Part shown: positions 26,800-36,361 of the stretch, piece by piece | How the letters are laid out: each line of letters begins with the position of its first letter | How positions within the stretch are numbered: position 1 is the stretch's first letter | NCBI GenBank assembly: GCA_016716125.1 | Contig: JADJWZ010000008.1 | Location: 186,001 to 250,000 of the forward strand | DNA length: 64,000 nucleotides | Direction of reading: 5' to 3' | From: Ignavibacteria bacterium | GTDB taxonomy: Bacteria; Bacteroidota; Ignavibacteria; Tepidaquicellales; Tepidaquicellaceae | Program-made: the position numbers and the translations under genes | The notes under the pieces: generated by a model | What the model was told of the DNA's origin: nothing | Database searches by the model: none | What the model saw: the letters and a program-made list of their open reading frames with translations, nothing else

Positions 26800-28107
26800 T
26801 TGAACTTAAAAAATAAAGTAATCAGAAATGATTTTACCGTCGGCATTATCGGTCTCGGTTATGTCGGTCTTCCCCTCGCGCTCGAATTTGCTAATAAAGG
26901 TATCGGCGTTATCGGATTTGATCTGGATCAGTTTAAGATCAAAAAAATATTAAAAGAGAAATCATCTTATATAAAACATATACCATCCGAAAAGATCAGG
27001 TCAGCAGTTGACAGCGGTAAACTTACCGCCACTACGGATTTTTCAAAACTTCCCGAAGCGGACGCTGTAATTATCTGCGTGCCGACTCCCCTTAATGTAA
27101 ACAGAGAGCCGGATATGAGCTACGTTGTAAACACTGCTGAAACTATTTTTAAATATCTGAGGAAAGGTCAGCTTGTCTCTCTTGAAAGTACTACCTATCC
27201 CGGCACAACAGATGAAATACTTTTGAAGATGTTTGAAAGCAAGGGTCTTAAAGCCGGAAAAGATTTTTATCTCTGCTTCTCTCCCGAAAGGGAAGATCCG
27301 AATAATGAAAAATATTCCACTTCGACAATCCCAAAAGTTCTGGGCGGAGTTACAAAGGAATGTATTGAAATCGGAAAACTCATTTATGAAAAAGTAATTG
27401 TAAAGGTAGTACCTGTCTCTTCCACAAAAGCAGCCGAGTCGACAAAACTTCTTGAAAATATTTTCAGATCAATTAACATCGCTCTTGTAAACGAACTAAA
27501 AGTCGTGTTCGACAAAATGGGAATTGACGTATGGGAAGTTATCGAAGCGGCTTCGACAAAACCTTTCGGCTATACTCCTTTCTATCCCGGTCCCGGTCTC
27601 GGCGGTCACTGCATTCCGATCGATCCGTTTTACCTAACCTGGAAAGCAAGAGAGTATGAGATCTCGACAAAGTTCATTGAGCTTGCCGGTGAGATCAATA
27701 CAGCAATGCCGGAATATGTCGTGTCAAAAGTATATCATGCGCTGAATGAAAATAAGAAATGCATTAACGGATCGAAGATATTATTACTTGGTCTGTCTTA
27801 TAAAAAAGATATTGACGATCTGAGAGAATCACCTTCGCTTAAACTTATTGAACTTCTTCAGGATGAAGGCGCAGTAGTGGATTACAGCGATGATTATGTT
27901 ACTATGATACCTAAACTCAGGAAATATGATTTCAATAAAAAATCCGTTGCTCTTACAAAAAAGAATATTGAAAAATATGATCTGGTCCTTCTTTCCACTG
28001 ATCATTCATATTATGATTACAAATTAATTTTTGACTGCGCAAAGCTTATTGTCGATACGAGAAACGCGTTTAAAAAATTCAAAGGTAAAAAATTATTTAA
28101 AGCTTAA
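26800..28107 (+). CDS. wbpA: UDP-N-acetylglucosamine/mannosamine 6-dehydrogenase (WbpA-like)
   Basis: 435 residues of the UDP-glucose/GDP-mannose dehydrogenase family: GIIGLGYVGLPLALEFANKG Rossmann motif, an LESTTYPGTT segment, and PGPGLGGHCIPIDPFYL with the catalytic cysteine. The GHCIPIDPFYLTW form is characteristic of the WbpA/WecC subfamily acting on UDP-HexNAc rather than UDP-glucose (compare the gene at 30056). TTG start with AAAGGAAAG just upstream. It opens the pathway UDP-GlcNAc to UDP-GlcNAcA that the next genes continue. Confidence 0.87.
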   Translation: MNLKNKVIRNDFTVGIIGLGYVGLPLALEFANKGIGVIGFDLDQFKIKKILKEKSSYIKHIPSEKIRSAVDSGKLTATTDFSKLPEADAVIICVPTPLNVNREPDMSYVVNTAETIFKYLRKGQLVSLESTTYPGTTDEILLKMFESKGLKAGKDFYLCFSPEREDPNNEKYSTSTIPKVLGGVTKECIEIGKLIYEKVIVKVVPVSSTKAAESTKLLENIFRSINIALVNELKVVFDKMGIDVWEVIEAASTKPFGYTPFYPGPGLGGHCIPIDPFYLTWKAREYEISTKFIELAGEINTAMPEYVVSKVYHALNENKKCINGSKILLLGLSYKKDIDDLRESPSLKLIELLQDEGAVVDYSDDYVTMIPKLRKYDFNKKSVALTKKNIEKYDLVLLSTDHSYYDYKLIFDCAKLIVDTRNAFKKFKGKKLFKA

Positions 28108-28130
28108 AATAAATTTATCACAAAGAATAA

Positions 28131-29105
28131 ATGAGCAATGTTAAAATAGCGGTTATCGGCTGCGGGAAATGGGGAATGAATCATGTTAAGACAGCATATA
28201 AACTTTTCGGTGATGATCTGAAATACTGCAGTGATAATACTGATGACAGTTTGGAAAAAGTAAAAGCGGTTTCGGATAAAATAATTTTTACGAAAGATCT
28301 TGCTGTTTTAATAAATGACACGGAAGTAAACACTGTTATTATTTCCACTCCGGCTGAAACGCATTTTGAAATAGCAAAAAAAATGCTGCTTGCCGGAAAG
28401 CATGTATTGGTAGAAAAGCCGATCACGCTTAATTCCGAAGATGCGCATATACTTAACGAACTCGCTCTTGAGAATAACAGAGTATTAATGGTAGGACATC
28501 TACTCTTGTTTCATCCGGCTATACTTAAGATAAAGGAATTCATTGACGAAGGAAAGCTCGGTAAGCTGCAGTATATTTACAGTAACCGACTAAATCTCGG
28601 CACAATACGCACTGAAGAAAATATTTTATGGAGCTTTGCGCCGCATGATATTTCAGTGATACAGTATCTTGTGAACGACATTCCGGAAGAAGTAACCGCA
28701 ACAGGCGCTGTATTTCTTACAAGCGAGATTCAGGATACTACTCTTACAAATTTGAAATTCAAAGATAATATTCACGCGCATATTTTTGTAAGCTGGCTTC
28801 ATCCTTTTAAAGAACAAAGACTTGTGGTTATCGGAGATAAGTCGATGATGATGTTTGAAGATACTCTTGCAAAGGATAAACTGAAACTTTACAGAAAAGG
28901 AATTGACATGGTAAACGGTCAGCCTGTGAAAAGAGATTCGGAATTTGAGAGCGTGGAGTTCGGCAGTGAATCCCCTCTCGAGCTTGAGCAGCTTCATTTC
29001 ATTGACTGCATAAAAAATTCTCATACTCCGAGAGCGGACGGAAAAAATGCAATCGAAGTGCTTGAGACGCTGGAGAGAGCACAGAGTGAATTAATTAAGA
29101 ATTAA
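28131..29105 (+). CDS. wlbA: UDP-GlcNAcA 3-dehydrogenase (WlbA/WbpB-like, Gfo/Idh/MocA)
   Basis: 324 residues, intact. VAVIGCGKWGMNHVKTAY-type NAD site at the N-terminus (AVIGCGKWGMNH), the EKP motif in HVLVEKPITL near residue 95, and a C-terminal alpha/beta domain with ENILWSFAPHDISV containing the conserved His of sugar-nucleotide oxidases. The neighbours (6-dehydrogenase before, acetyltransferase and aminotransferase after) identify it as the C3 oxidation step of the 2,3-diacetamido-glucuronate pathway. The stop codon lies inside a tandem heptamer repeat. Confidence 0.83.
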   Translation: MSNVKIAVIGCGKWGMNHVKTAYKLFGDDLKYCSDNTDDSLEKVKAVSDKIIFTKDLAVLINDTEVNTVIISTPAETHFEIAKKMLLAGKHVLVEKPITLNSEDAHILNELALENNRVLMVGHLLLFHPAILKIKEFIDEGKLGKLQYIYSNRLNLGTIRTEENILWSFAPHDISVIQYLVNDIPEEVTATGAVFLTSEIQDTTLTNLKFKDNIHAHIFVSWLHPFKEQRLVVIGDKSMMMFEDTLAKDKLKLYRKGIDMVNGQPVKRDSEFESVEFGSESPLELEQLHFIDCIKNSHTPRADGKNAIEVLETLERAQSELIKN

Positions 29106-29138
29106 GAATTAAGAATTAAGAATTAAGAATTAAGAATT
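29094..29138 (+). repeat. Tandem heptamer repeat, about six copies of ATTAAGA
   Basis: The 7-bp unit ATTAAGA repeats about six times in direct succession, beginning inside the last four codons of the WlbA-like gene and including its TAA stop. Copy-number change would leave the gene end intact because every unit can supply a stop. The following bases (29139-29200) contain words of the dispersed CTCGTAACTTGAAAC family seen again near 49 kb. Confidence 0.85.
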
Positions 29139-29247
29139 ACTAATTTCAAGTTACAAGTTACGAGTTTCAAATTATAGGTTTGGAAATAGAATTTAGAATT
29201 TAAAATTTAAAACTTATTCCTAAAACTCTAAAATAACTCGAATTCAC

Positions 29248-29274
29248 ATTAACTATTAACTATTAACTATTAAA
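29248..29274 (+). repeat. Second heptamer tract, ATTAACT x3 plus a variant, before wlbB
   Basis: Three copies of ATTAACT and one ATTAAAG end two bases before the ATG at 29277, so the tract occupies the ribosome-binding region. No good Shine-Dalgarno sequence is otherwise visible. A change in unit number would move upstream elements relative to the start. Confidence 0.75.
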
Positions 29275-29276
29275 GA

Positions 29277-29858
29277 ATGTCAGATTTTAAAGTACATCCG
29301 ACGGCAATTGTAGATGACAATGTTGAGATTGGTAAAGGCACGTCAATATGGCATTATTCACACGTGCAGCCCGGTGCAAAGATCGGAGAGAAATGCACGC
29401 TAGGACAAAATGTAAATGTCGCAAATAATGTAACGATCGGGAATTTTTGTAAAATACAAAATAACGTTTCCGTATATGAAGGAGTTACGCTTGAAGATTA
29501 TGTCTTCTGCGGTCCTTCGATGGTGTTCACGAATATAGTTTTACCGAAATGTAAATATCCGCAGAGAGGCGCTGAGTTTTACGCGCCGACACTTGTGAAG
29601 CAGGGCGCTTCTATCGGAGCCAATGCGACAATAGTCTGCGGAACAACAATAGGAAGAGACTGTCTGATCGGAGCTGGTACGGTAGTTACAAAAGATGTTC
29701 CTGATTATGCGCTTGTAGTCGGTAATCCGGGAAAAGTAATCGGCTGGGTCAGCGAAGCCGGAGCGCGTCTCGAATTTGATGAGAAAGGATTTGCAGAATG
29801 TTTGAAGTCGGGGAAGAAATATAAATTTGAAAACGGAAAAGTATCCGAAGTAAATTAA
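29277..29858 (+). CDS. wlbB: UDP-2-acetamido-3-amino-glucuronate N-acetyltransferase (WlbB/WbpD-like)
   Basis: 193 residues forming a left-handed beta-helix of hexapeptide repeats (VDDNVEIGKGTSIWHYSHVQPGAKIGEKC and onwards), with GRDCLIGAGTVVTKDVPDYALVVGNPGKVIGWV closing the helix. This is the trimeric acetyl-CoA-dependent acyltransferase that acetylates the 3-amino group. Length and motif order match WbpD/WlbB. It follows WlbA in the same direction and completes, with the aminotransferase at 31417, the set for UDP-GlcNAc3NAcA. Confidence 0.87.
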   Translation: MSDFKVHPTAIVDDNVEIGKGTSIWHYSHVQPGAKIGEKCTLGQNVNVANNVTIGNFCKIQNNVSVYEGVTLEDYVFCGPSMVFTNIVLPKCKYPQRGAEFYAPTLVKQGASIGANATIVCGTTIGRDCLIGAGTVVTKDVPDYALVVGNPGKVIGWVSEAGARLEFDEKGFAECLKSGKKYKFENGKVSEVN

Positions 29859-30055
29859 TTATAGAAGTTGTTGGTCTTAAGTGACCAGCAAAAATTGTAA
29901 TCGATATATCAAAAGAGTATATTGCCGTTGATAAAAGAATTTATAATAATACTTATAAAAATTGGAACACAATATCTGAATAAACAGGTCATATATTTCA
30001 TAATGTTTATTCAATTTTTAAAATAATAAATTAACAGAAAGGAAAAAATCGTTTA

Positions 30056-31375
30056 ATGAAAATTGCAATTGTAGGTACCGGATACGTGGGATTAGTAACA
30101 GGAACATGTCTTGCGGATACGGGAAATAATGTTATTTGCGTAGATATAGATACGGAAAAAGTAGAGAAGCTAAAGAATAATATTCTTCCGATATATGAAC
30201 CTGATCTGGATACAATCTTTGAAAGGAATGTCGAAGAAGGCCGACTTGAATTTACTACTGATCTGAAATACGCGGCGGATAAATCAGACATTATCTTCCT
30301 CGCGCTGCCGACTCCTCCGGGTGAAGACGGTTCTGCTGATCTTTCATACATTCTGAAAGTAGCAAATGATCTCGGAAAAATAATTTCATCTTACAAAGTC
30401 ATTATAAATAAAAGTACCGTTCCTGTCGGAACAGCAGACAGAGTAAGAGAGGCAATTTCAAAAAACACTGACACTGAATTTGATGTAGTTTCAAATCCGG
30501 AATTCCTGAAAGAAGGTCTAGCAGTAGATGACTTTATGAAGCCGGACAGGATTGTGATCGGTACGAAATCTGAAAAGGCGAGAAAAATACTTGAAGAACT
30601 TTTCGCGCCGTTTGTAAGACAGGGAAATCCGATCATCTTCATGGATGAACGTTCTTCTGAACTTACAAAATACGCTTCAAATTCATATCTCGCTACAAGG
30701 ATTACCTTTATGAATGAGATTGCAAATATCTGCGAAAGAATAGGAGCTGACGTGGATCTGGTAAGGATAGGCATGGGAAGCGATACAAGGATCGGAAAGA
30801 GGTTTTTATTTCCTGGTATCGGATACGGCGGAAGCTGTTTTCCGAAAGACGTAAGCGCTCTGCATAAATCCGCTAAGGCAATGGATTATAATTTTGATAT
30901 TCTCGACTCGGTAATGAGAGTGAATGAGATTCAAAAGACAATAATAGTTGAGAAGATAAAAAAATATTATGACGGAAATTTAAAGGGAAAGAAATTTGCT
31001 ATATGGGGACTTTCCTTTAAGCCGGATACAGACGACATCAGGGAAGCTCCTGCGCTTTACATTATCAATAAACTTCTTCAGGAAGGCGCGTCTGTCTCAG
31101 CTTACGATCCTGAAGCTATGGAAAACGTGAAAAAGCTTTACGGAGAAAAAATAGAACTTGTCAGCAACAATTATGACGCATTAAATGGAGCTGACGCTCT
31201 GATAATTGCAACCGAATGGTCAGTATTCAGAACTCCTGACTTTGAAAAAATGTCGGCTAATTTGAAAGAGAAAGTTATTTTTGACGGAAGAAATCTTTAT
31301 GACCTTGCTCACATGGAGAAGCTGGGATTCTATTATTCCGGAATAGGAAGAAGAATAGTCGAAACGAAGAAATAA
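30056..31375 (+). CDS. ugd: UDP-glucose 6-dehydrogenase
   Basis: 439 residues, complete. MKIAIVGTGYVGLVTGTCLAD is the classic N-terminus. NKSTVPVGTADRVREA, NPEFLKEGLAVDDFMKPDRIVIG and GIGYGGSCFPKDVSAL with the catalytic cysteine identify the UDP-glucose-specific branch (FPKD instead of IPID in the gene at 26800). It makes UDP-glucuronic acid. AGAAAGG lies 13-20 bases before the ATG. It sits in the middle of the WbpA-type pathway genes but is not needed for them, so a glucuronic acid residue is expected in the glycan. Confidence 0.9.
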   Translation: MKIAIVGTGYVGLVTGTCLADTGNNVICVDIDTEKVEKLKNNILPIYEPDLDTIFERNVEEGRLEFTTDLKYAADKSDIIFLALPTPPGEDGSADLSYILKVANDLGKIISSYKVIINKSTVPVGTADRVREAISKNTDTEFDVVSNPEFLKEGLAVDDFMKPDRIVIGTKSEKARKILEELFAPFVRQGNPIIFMDERSSELTKYASNSYLATRITFMNEIANICERIGADVDLVRIGMGSDTRIGKRFLFPGIGYGGSCFPKDVSALHKSAKAMDYNFDILDSVMRVNEIQKTIIVEKIKKYYDGNLKGKKFAIWGLSFKPDTDDIREAPALYIINKLLQEGASVSAYDPEAMENVKKLYGEKIELVSNNYDALNGADALIIATEWSVFRTPDFEKMSANLKEKVIFDGRNLYDLAHMEKLGFYYSGIGRRIVETKK

Positions 31376-31416
31376 GCTTTATTAAAATTTAAAAATCAAA
31401 CACGAAAACAAATTAC

Positions 31417-32583
31417 ATGAAAGTCCCATTATTAGATCTCAAGGCACAGTACAAAACCATTAAGGAAGATATTGATAAAGCGCTGATCGGCGTTGCGGAA
31501 TCACAGGGCTGCATACTCGGTCCGGGAGTTGAAAAGCTGGAAAGCGATCTTGCAAAATATACAGACTGCAAATATGCGGTAGGCGTTTCATCGGGAACTG
31601 ATGCTTTACTTGTTGCGCTTATGGCAATTGGCATAAAGCCGGGTGATGAAGTAATAATTCCTACTTATTCTTTTTTTGCAACTGCCGGAGTGGTCAGCAG
31701 ATTAAATGCTAAACCTGTGTTTGCAGATTCAGATCCGGTTTCATTCAACATAGACCCATCGAAACTCAAAGCTCTTATAAATAAAAATACGAAAGCAATT
31801 ATTCCGGTTCATCTTTACGGACAGTGCGCAGACATGGATCCGATCATGGAGATTGCAAACGAAAACGGCTTAATGGTAATCGAAGATGCTGCCCAGGCGA
31901 TCGGCAGTCAGTACAAAGACGGAAGAAAAGCAGGAAGCATCGGTCACATCGGATGTTTCTCATTTTATCCGAGTAAAAATTTAGGCTGTTTCGGAGACGG
32001 CGGTTTAGTTACAACCAATGATGAATCGCTTTATGAAACTCTGAAGATTATGAGAGTTCACGGAGGCAAACCAAAATACTATCATAAAGTTATCGGCGGA
32101 AATTTCAGACTCGACGCCATACAGGCGGCTGTGCTAAATGTAAAGTTTCCGCATCTCGACTCATGGACAGCAAAGCGTCAGGAGAATGCAGAGCTTTACA
32201 CAAAATTTTTCAACGAGAACGGACTCGCTGAGACAGAAGGGAAATTAGATTATGACGATAAGAACAAAGTTCTATTGCCCGAGCCGGTTTACAAAAAAGA
32301 TAATCTTAAATATTATCACATTTATAATCAGTATGTGATCAGAGTTCAAAACAGAGATGAGCTTAGAAAAAATCTTACAGAAAACGAGATTGGCACGGAG
32401 ATTTATTATCCTGTTCCGTTTCACCTGCAGGAATGCTTTGCTGACCTCGGTTATAAGAAAGGCGACTTCCCTGTATCGGAGTGGTGCGCCGCTGATTCAA
32501 TCGCACTGCCAATTTACCCTGAACTTACGAATGAGCAGATCGAATTTACAGTAAAGACAATTAGTAATTTTTTAAATAAGTGA
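31417..32583 (+). CDS. wbpE: DegT-family aminotransferase (WbpE/WlbC-like)
   Basis: 388 residues, complete. VGVSSGTDALLVALMAIGIKPGDEVIIP, VIEDAAQAIGSQYKDG and FYPSKNLGCFGDGGLV (PLP lysine in PSKNLG) match WbpE/WlbC, which aminates UDP-3-keto-GlcNAcA using glutamate. With the genes at 26800, 28131 and 29277 the route to UDP-GlcNAc3NAcA is complete. No WbpI-type 2-epimerase is present, so conversion to the manno form is not supported in this window. Confidence 0.85.
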   Translation: MKVPLLDLKAQYKTIKEDIDKALIGVAESQGCILGPGVEKLESDLAKYTDCKYAVGVSSGTDALLVALMAIGIKPGDEVIIPTYSFFATAGVVSRLNAKPVFADSDPVSFNIDPSKLKALINKNTKAIIPVHLYGQCADMDPIMEIANENGLMVIEDAAQAIGSQYKDGRKAGSIGHIGCFSFYPSKNLGCFGDGGLVTTNDESLYETLKIMRVHGGKPKYYHKVIGGNFRLDAIQAAVLNVKFPHLDSWTAKRQENAELYTKFFNENGLAETEGKLDYDDKNKVLLPEPVYKKDNLKYYHIYNQYVIRVQNRDELRKNLTENEIGTEIYYPVPFHLQECFADLGYKKGDFPVSEWCAADSIALPIYPELTNEQIEFTVKTISNFLNK

Positions 32584-32622
32584 TCATTTTCAAAAAATTA
32601 TATTTTATAAATAAACAGACTA

Positions 32623-33666
32623 ATGAAAAAAGCTTTAATCTCGGGAATAACCGGACAGGACGGAAGTTACTTAACAGAATTATTACTGGAAAAAGGATAT
32701 GAAGTACACGGCATAATCAGGAGGAGCAGCTCTTTTAACACAAAGAGAATTGACCATTTGTATGCACAGAAAGATCTATTGGATAAAAAATTATTTCTGC
32801 ATTTCGGTGATCTTGTTGACACGAGCAGTCTTAACAGACTTCTTGAAAAGATTGAGCCGGATGAAATTTATAATCTTGCTGCGCAGAGTCATGTGAAAGT
32901 TTCATTTGAAGTGCCGGATTATACAGCGCAGGTTGATGCACTGGGCACATTGAGATTTCTTGATGCGATCAGGGAAACGGGATTAAGAAAGGTAAAATTT
33001 TATCAGGCATCGACGAGTGAACTATATGGAAAAGTGCAGGAAGTTCCGCAGACGGAATCAACTCCTTTTTATCCGAGAAGCCCATACGGAGTTGCGAAGA
33101 TCTACGGATACTGGATAGTTGTGAATTACAGGGAGGCGTATAATATATTCGCATGCAATGGGATTTTATTCAATCACGAATCACCGAGAAGAGGTGAAAC
33201 GTTTGTTACGAGAAAAGTAACGAGAGCGGTTGCGAGGATCAAACACGGACTGCAGAAGACGCTGTCGATGGGAAATATTGATTCCAAGAGAGACTGGGGA
33301 TTTGCGCCGGAATACTGTGAAGCGATGTGGAAAATGCTTCAGCATGACAAGCCCGAAGACTTTGTAATTGCAACAGGCGAGACTCATTCTGTTCGCGAAT
33401 TTATTGAAGTTGCTTTTAAAGAGATCGGAATTGAAATCGAATGGAAAGGAAAAGATGAGAATGAAAAAGGATTGAATTCAAAAACAGGAGAAATGGTGAT
33501 CGAGATTGATAAAAATTATTTCAGACCGACTGAAGTCGATTTGTTGATCGGCGACCCTTCAAAAGCAAAGAAGATACTGGGCTGGGAACCAAAAGTTACT
33601 TTTAACGAACTTGTAAAAATTATGGTCGAAGCGGATTCTAAAATGGTTGCTAAGAAAGGATATTAG
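32623..33666 (+). CDS. gmd: GDP-mannose 4,6-dehydratase
   Basis: 347 residues. ALISGITGQDGSYLTELLLEKGYEVHG is the Gmd N-terminus, FYQASTSELYG and YPRSPYGVAKIYGYW supply the catalytic Ser/Thr, Tyr and Lys, and NGILFNHESPRRGETFVTRK is nearly invariant in the family. It converts GDP-mannose to GDP-4-keto-6-deoxymannose. The next two genes, an epimerase-like cupin and a DegT aminotransferase, suggest conversion to an amino-dideoxyhexose rather than fucose, since no fucose synthase is present. Confidence 0.92.
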   Translation: MKKALISGITGQDGSYLTELLLEKGYEVHGIIRRSSSFNTKRIDHLYAQKDLLDKKLFLHFGDLVDTSSLNRLLEKIEPDEIYNLAAQSHVKVSFEVPDYTAQVDALGTLRFLDAIRETGLRKVKFYQASTSELYGKVQEVPQTESTPFYPRSPYGVAKIYGYWIVVNYREAYNIFACNGILFNHESPRRGETFVTRKVTRAVARIKHGLQKTLSMGNIDSKRDWGFAPEYCEAMWKMLQHDKPEDFVIATGETHSVREFIEVAFKEIGIEIEWKGKDENEKGLNSKTGEMVIEIDKNYFRPTEVDLLIGDPSKAKKILGWEPKVTFNELVKIMVEADSKMVAKKGY

Positions 33667-33669
33667 AAA

Positions 33670-34188
33670 TTGCCTATTACAGTTTCTAAAACTGAGCTGG
33701 ATGGAGTTTTACAAATTATCCCGTCTGTATTTAAAGATCATCGCGGGAGATATATTGAGACATACAACATTGATGATTATGCAGAGAACGGCATTGATAT
33801 AAAATTCGTAAGGGATGATATTTCCACTTCCGTAAAAAATGTATTAAGAGGAATTCATTATGATTATAAAACCTGGAAGCTGATACAATGTATGTACGGC
33901 GAGATCTTTTTTGTTGTAGTGAATATGAATGAAGACTCGGATCAATATTTAAAGTGGCAGACATTCAAACTGAACAGTGAAAACCGTCATCAGATCTTAG
34001 TGCCGCCGGGATTCGGTAACGCTCATCTTGTTTTAAGCGATGAATGTATTTTCCATTACAAGATGTCAGAATATTATGATCCGGAAAATGAGAAAGGAAT
34101 TAAATGGAACGATCCAAAGCTGAATATCAACTGGCCTGTTGATGAACCAATTCTTTCTGAAAAAGATACCAATACAAAATTATTGTAA
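33670..34188 (+). CDS. RmlC-like sugar nucleotide 3(,5)-epimerase (cupin)
   Basis: 172 residues, TTG start three bases after gmd. A dTDP-4-dehydrorhamnose 3,5-epimerase fold is indicated by VFKDHRGRYIETYN, VLRGIHYD (catalytic His in RGxHY), GEIFFVVVNM, and LVPPGFGNAHLVLSD. The family canon is RGLHYQ with a downstream Asp, and here Tyr-Asp replaces Tyr-Gln. Since it follows gmd rather than rml genes, I infer action on a GDP-4-keto-6-deoxy sugar. Single-site epimerases and ketoisomerases share this fold, so the reaction is uncertain. Confidence 0.72.
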   Translation: MPITVSKTELDGVLQIIPSVFKDHRGRYIETYNIDDYAENGIDIKFVRDDISTSVKNVLRGIHYDYKTWKLIQCMYGEIFFVVVNMNEDSDQYLKWQTFKLNSENRHQILVPPGFGNAHLVLSDECIFHYKMSEYYDPENEKGIKWNDPKLNINWPVDEPILSEKDTNTKLL

Positions 34189-34210
34189 TTTTTATTTCTC
34201 TAACAAATAA

Positions 34211-35396
34211 ATGAAGATAAGAGAAAATTTTTTATCAATCGCTGTTCCCGATATTTCCGAAGAAGAAAGGAAGGAAGTAGCGGAAGCTCTTGATTCAGGC
34301 TGGATCAGCGTTGGTCCTAAGGTTAAGGAATTTGAAAAACAATTTGCGGAATATCATGAAGTAAAACATGCTGTCGCGATGAGCTCCTGCACGACTGCAT
34401 TGTTTATTGCAGCGAAAGTACTTGGAGTTACAAAAGGAGATTACGTGATAGTTCCGACTATTACATGGCAGTCCACTGCAAACATAGTCGAGCAGCTCGA
34501 CGCCACTCCCCTTTTTTGTGACGTCGAGTTGACGAATTGAATATTAATACTGAATACATAGAAGAATACATTGAAGAATACGGTGATAAAGTAAAAGCGA
34601 TAATTCCCGTTCATCATGCGGGACTGCCTGCGGACATTGATGAGATCACAAAATTTCAGACAAGCATAACATACCCGTAATTTATGACGCTGCTCACGCC
34701 GTTTTTTCGAGTTACAAAAATAAAATGATCGGTCAATACGGTGCGATGTCAACATTCAGCTTTTACGCTACAAAAAATATAACCACAGGCGACGGAGGAA
34801 TGATCACGACTAATGATGATTACCTTGCGGAGCAGTGCAGACTTTGGTCATATCACGGACTTCCGAAGGATTCATGGAAAAGATATTCAGCGGAGAATGC
34901 AAGTCCGCATGTGCAGAGCATTGTACCCGGTTATAAATTTAATCTCACTGATATTCAGGCGGCGCTCGGGATTGCGCAGCTTAAAAGAAAAGATGATCTT
35001 CTTAGTAAGAGAAATTTTTTAGTAGAGTCCTATAACGGATTTTTTAAAAATTACGACTGGATTGATACTCCCGTATTTCAGACTGAACACGGTAAATGGG
35101 GAAATCATGTATATGTCATAAAAATTCTCGATGAAGATATAGACAGAGATAAACTTATGCAGGAGCTCAGAAAAATGAACATAGGCACTAACTTACATTT
35201 TTATCCTGTACATAAAAATTTATATTATGAAAAAAAATATCCGGACGTAAAACTTCCTGCTTCGGAATGGCTGATGGACAAGATTCTAACCCTGCCTTTA
35301 TGCACAAAATATTCCGTCAGCGATCTTGAGTATGTTAGAGATTCACTCGATTATATTTATGAAAACAGACTTGCAAATAAAACTGTTTTCATTTAA
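34211..35396 (+). CDS. DegT aminotransferase (perosamine-synthase-like), two frameshifts
   Basis: The N-terminal 109 residues (SLDSGWISVGPKVKEFEKQFAEY-type opening, MSSCTTALFIAAKVLG) end early near 34530. Frame then continues as DELNINTEYIEEY...IIPVHHAGLPADIDEI and shifts again near 34655 into DKHNIPVIYDAAHA and the open 223-residue C-terminal frame with FYATKNITTGDGGMITT (PLP lysine) and LTDIQAALGIAQL. The repaired length of about 390 residues is normal. All catalytic landmarks survive, so the breaks look like consensus errors. Following gmd, a GDP-perosamine-type product is plausible. Confidence 0.78.
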
Positions 35397-35413
35397 TTAA
35401 AAATAAATTCTCA

Positions 35414-36361
35414 TTGTCAAAAATCCTAATCACAGGCGGAGCGGGCAACATCGGGTCATTCATAGCAGATCAATGTATAGAACTTGGTCACGATGTTATA
35501 ATCGCAGATAATTTTTATAATGGTAAGTATAAGAATATTTCCGGTCACATTGACAGCGGTAAAGCTGTACTGGAAACAATCGACATCGGCAGTATTGAAA
35601 TGGTCAGATATGCATTTGAAAAGCACAGACCTGAATACGTTTCACATCAGGCGTCACTGATGATACTTGATTCGGATAAATTTCCTCACAAAGCAATTGA
35701 TACAAACATCACAGGTACTTTTAATATTATACAGGCGTGTCATGAATTTGATGTAAGGAAACTAACATACGGTTCATCTGCATCGGTATATGGTAATCCC
35801 AGATTCATTCCCGTGACGGAAGAACATCCTTTTGATAATCAGACTTTATACGGCGCAACTAAAATTGCAAAGGAAGCGCTGATGCAGTCATGGGCATATT
35901 CGCATAATGTCCCATATGTCGGATTCAGATATTTCAATATTTACAGCGAGCGTCAGGGTCTCGGCGCATTTTACACGCAGGTATTTCAGAAGTGGATACA
36001 TTCCATTTACAATGATCAGGAAATTACAATGTACGGTGACGGCGGACAGACGCTGGATCTTGTTCATTCTTCTGATGCCGCAAGAGCAAACGTGCTGGCG
36101 CTTTTTAATGATAATGTTAAGAATGAACATTTTAATGTAGGTACAGGGAAAGAAACTTCGCTGAAAGAAATACTCTCACTAATAGAAAAGCTGTTAGGTA
36201 AAAAAGCTTTGGTAAAGTATGTCGATTCCGATCCGCATCTTGTAAGAAGAAGATGTTCTTCAATTGAAAAAATAAAAACGCAGCTTGGATTTGAACCGGT
36301 TGTTACTGTAGAAGAAGGCACCAAAAAATATATAGATCATTTAATAAAAGGAAAGATCTGA
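35414..36361 (+). CDS. NAD-dependent sugar epimerase/dehydratase (extended SDR)
   Basis: 315 residues, TTG start. ILITGGAGNIGSFIADQ NAD motif, YGSSASVYGN, LYGATKIAKEAL (catalytic Tyr-xxx-Lys) and RYFNIYSERQGLGAFYTQVFQKW show a GalE-like epimerase. Its last base overlaps the next ATG (TGATG), so it is coupled to the GHMP kinase and nucleotidyltransferase that follow. It may act on the nucleotide sugar that those two enzymes produce. Confidence 0.8.
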   Translation: MSKILITGGAGNIGSFIADQCIELGHDVIIADNFYNGKYKNISGHIDSGKAVLETIDIGSIEMVRYAFEKHRPEYVSHQASLMILDSDKFPHKAIDTNITGTFNIIQACHEFDVRKLTYGSSASVYGNPRFIPVTEEHPFDNQTLYGATKIAKEALMQSWAYSHNVPYVGFRYFNIYSERQGLGAFYTQVFQKWIHSIYNDQEITMYGDGGQTLDLVHSSDAARANVLALFNDNVKNEHFNVGTGKETSLKEILSLIEKLLGKKALVKYVDSDPHLVRRRCSSIEKIKTQLGFEPVVTVEEGTKKYIDHLIKGKI

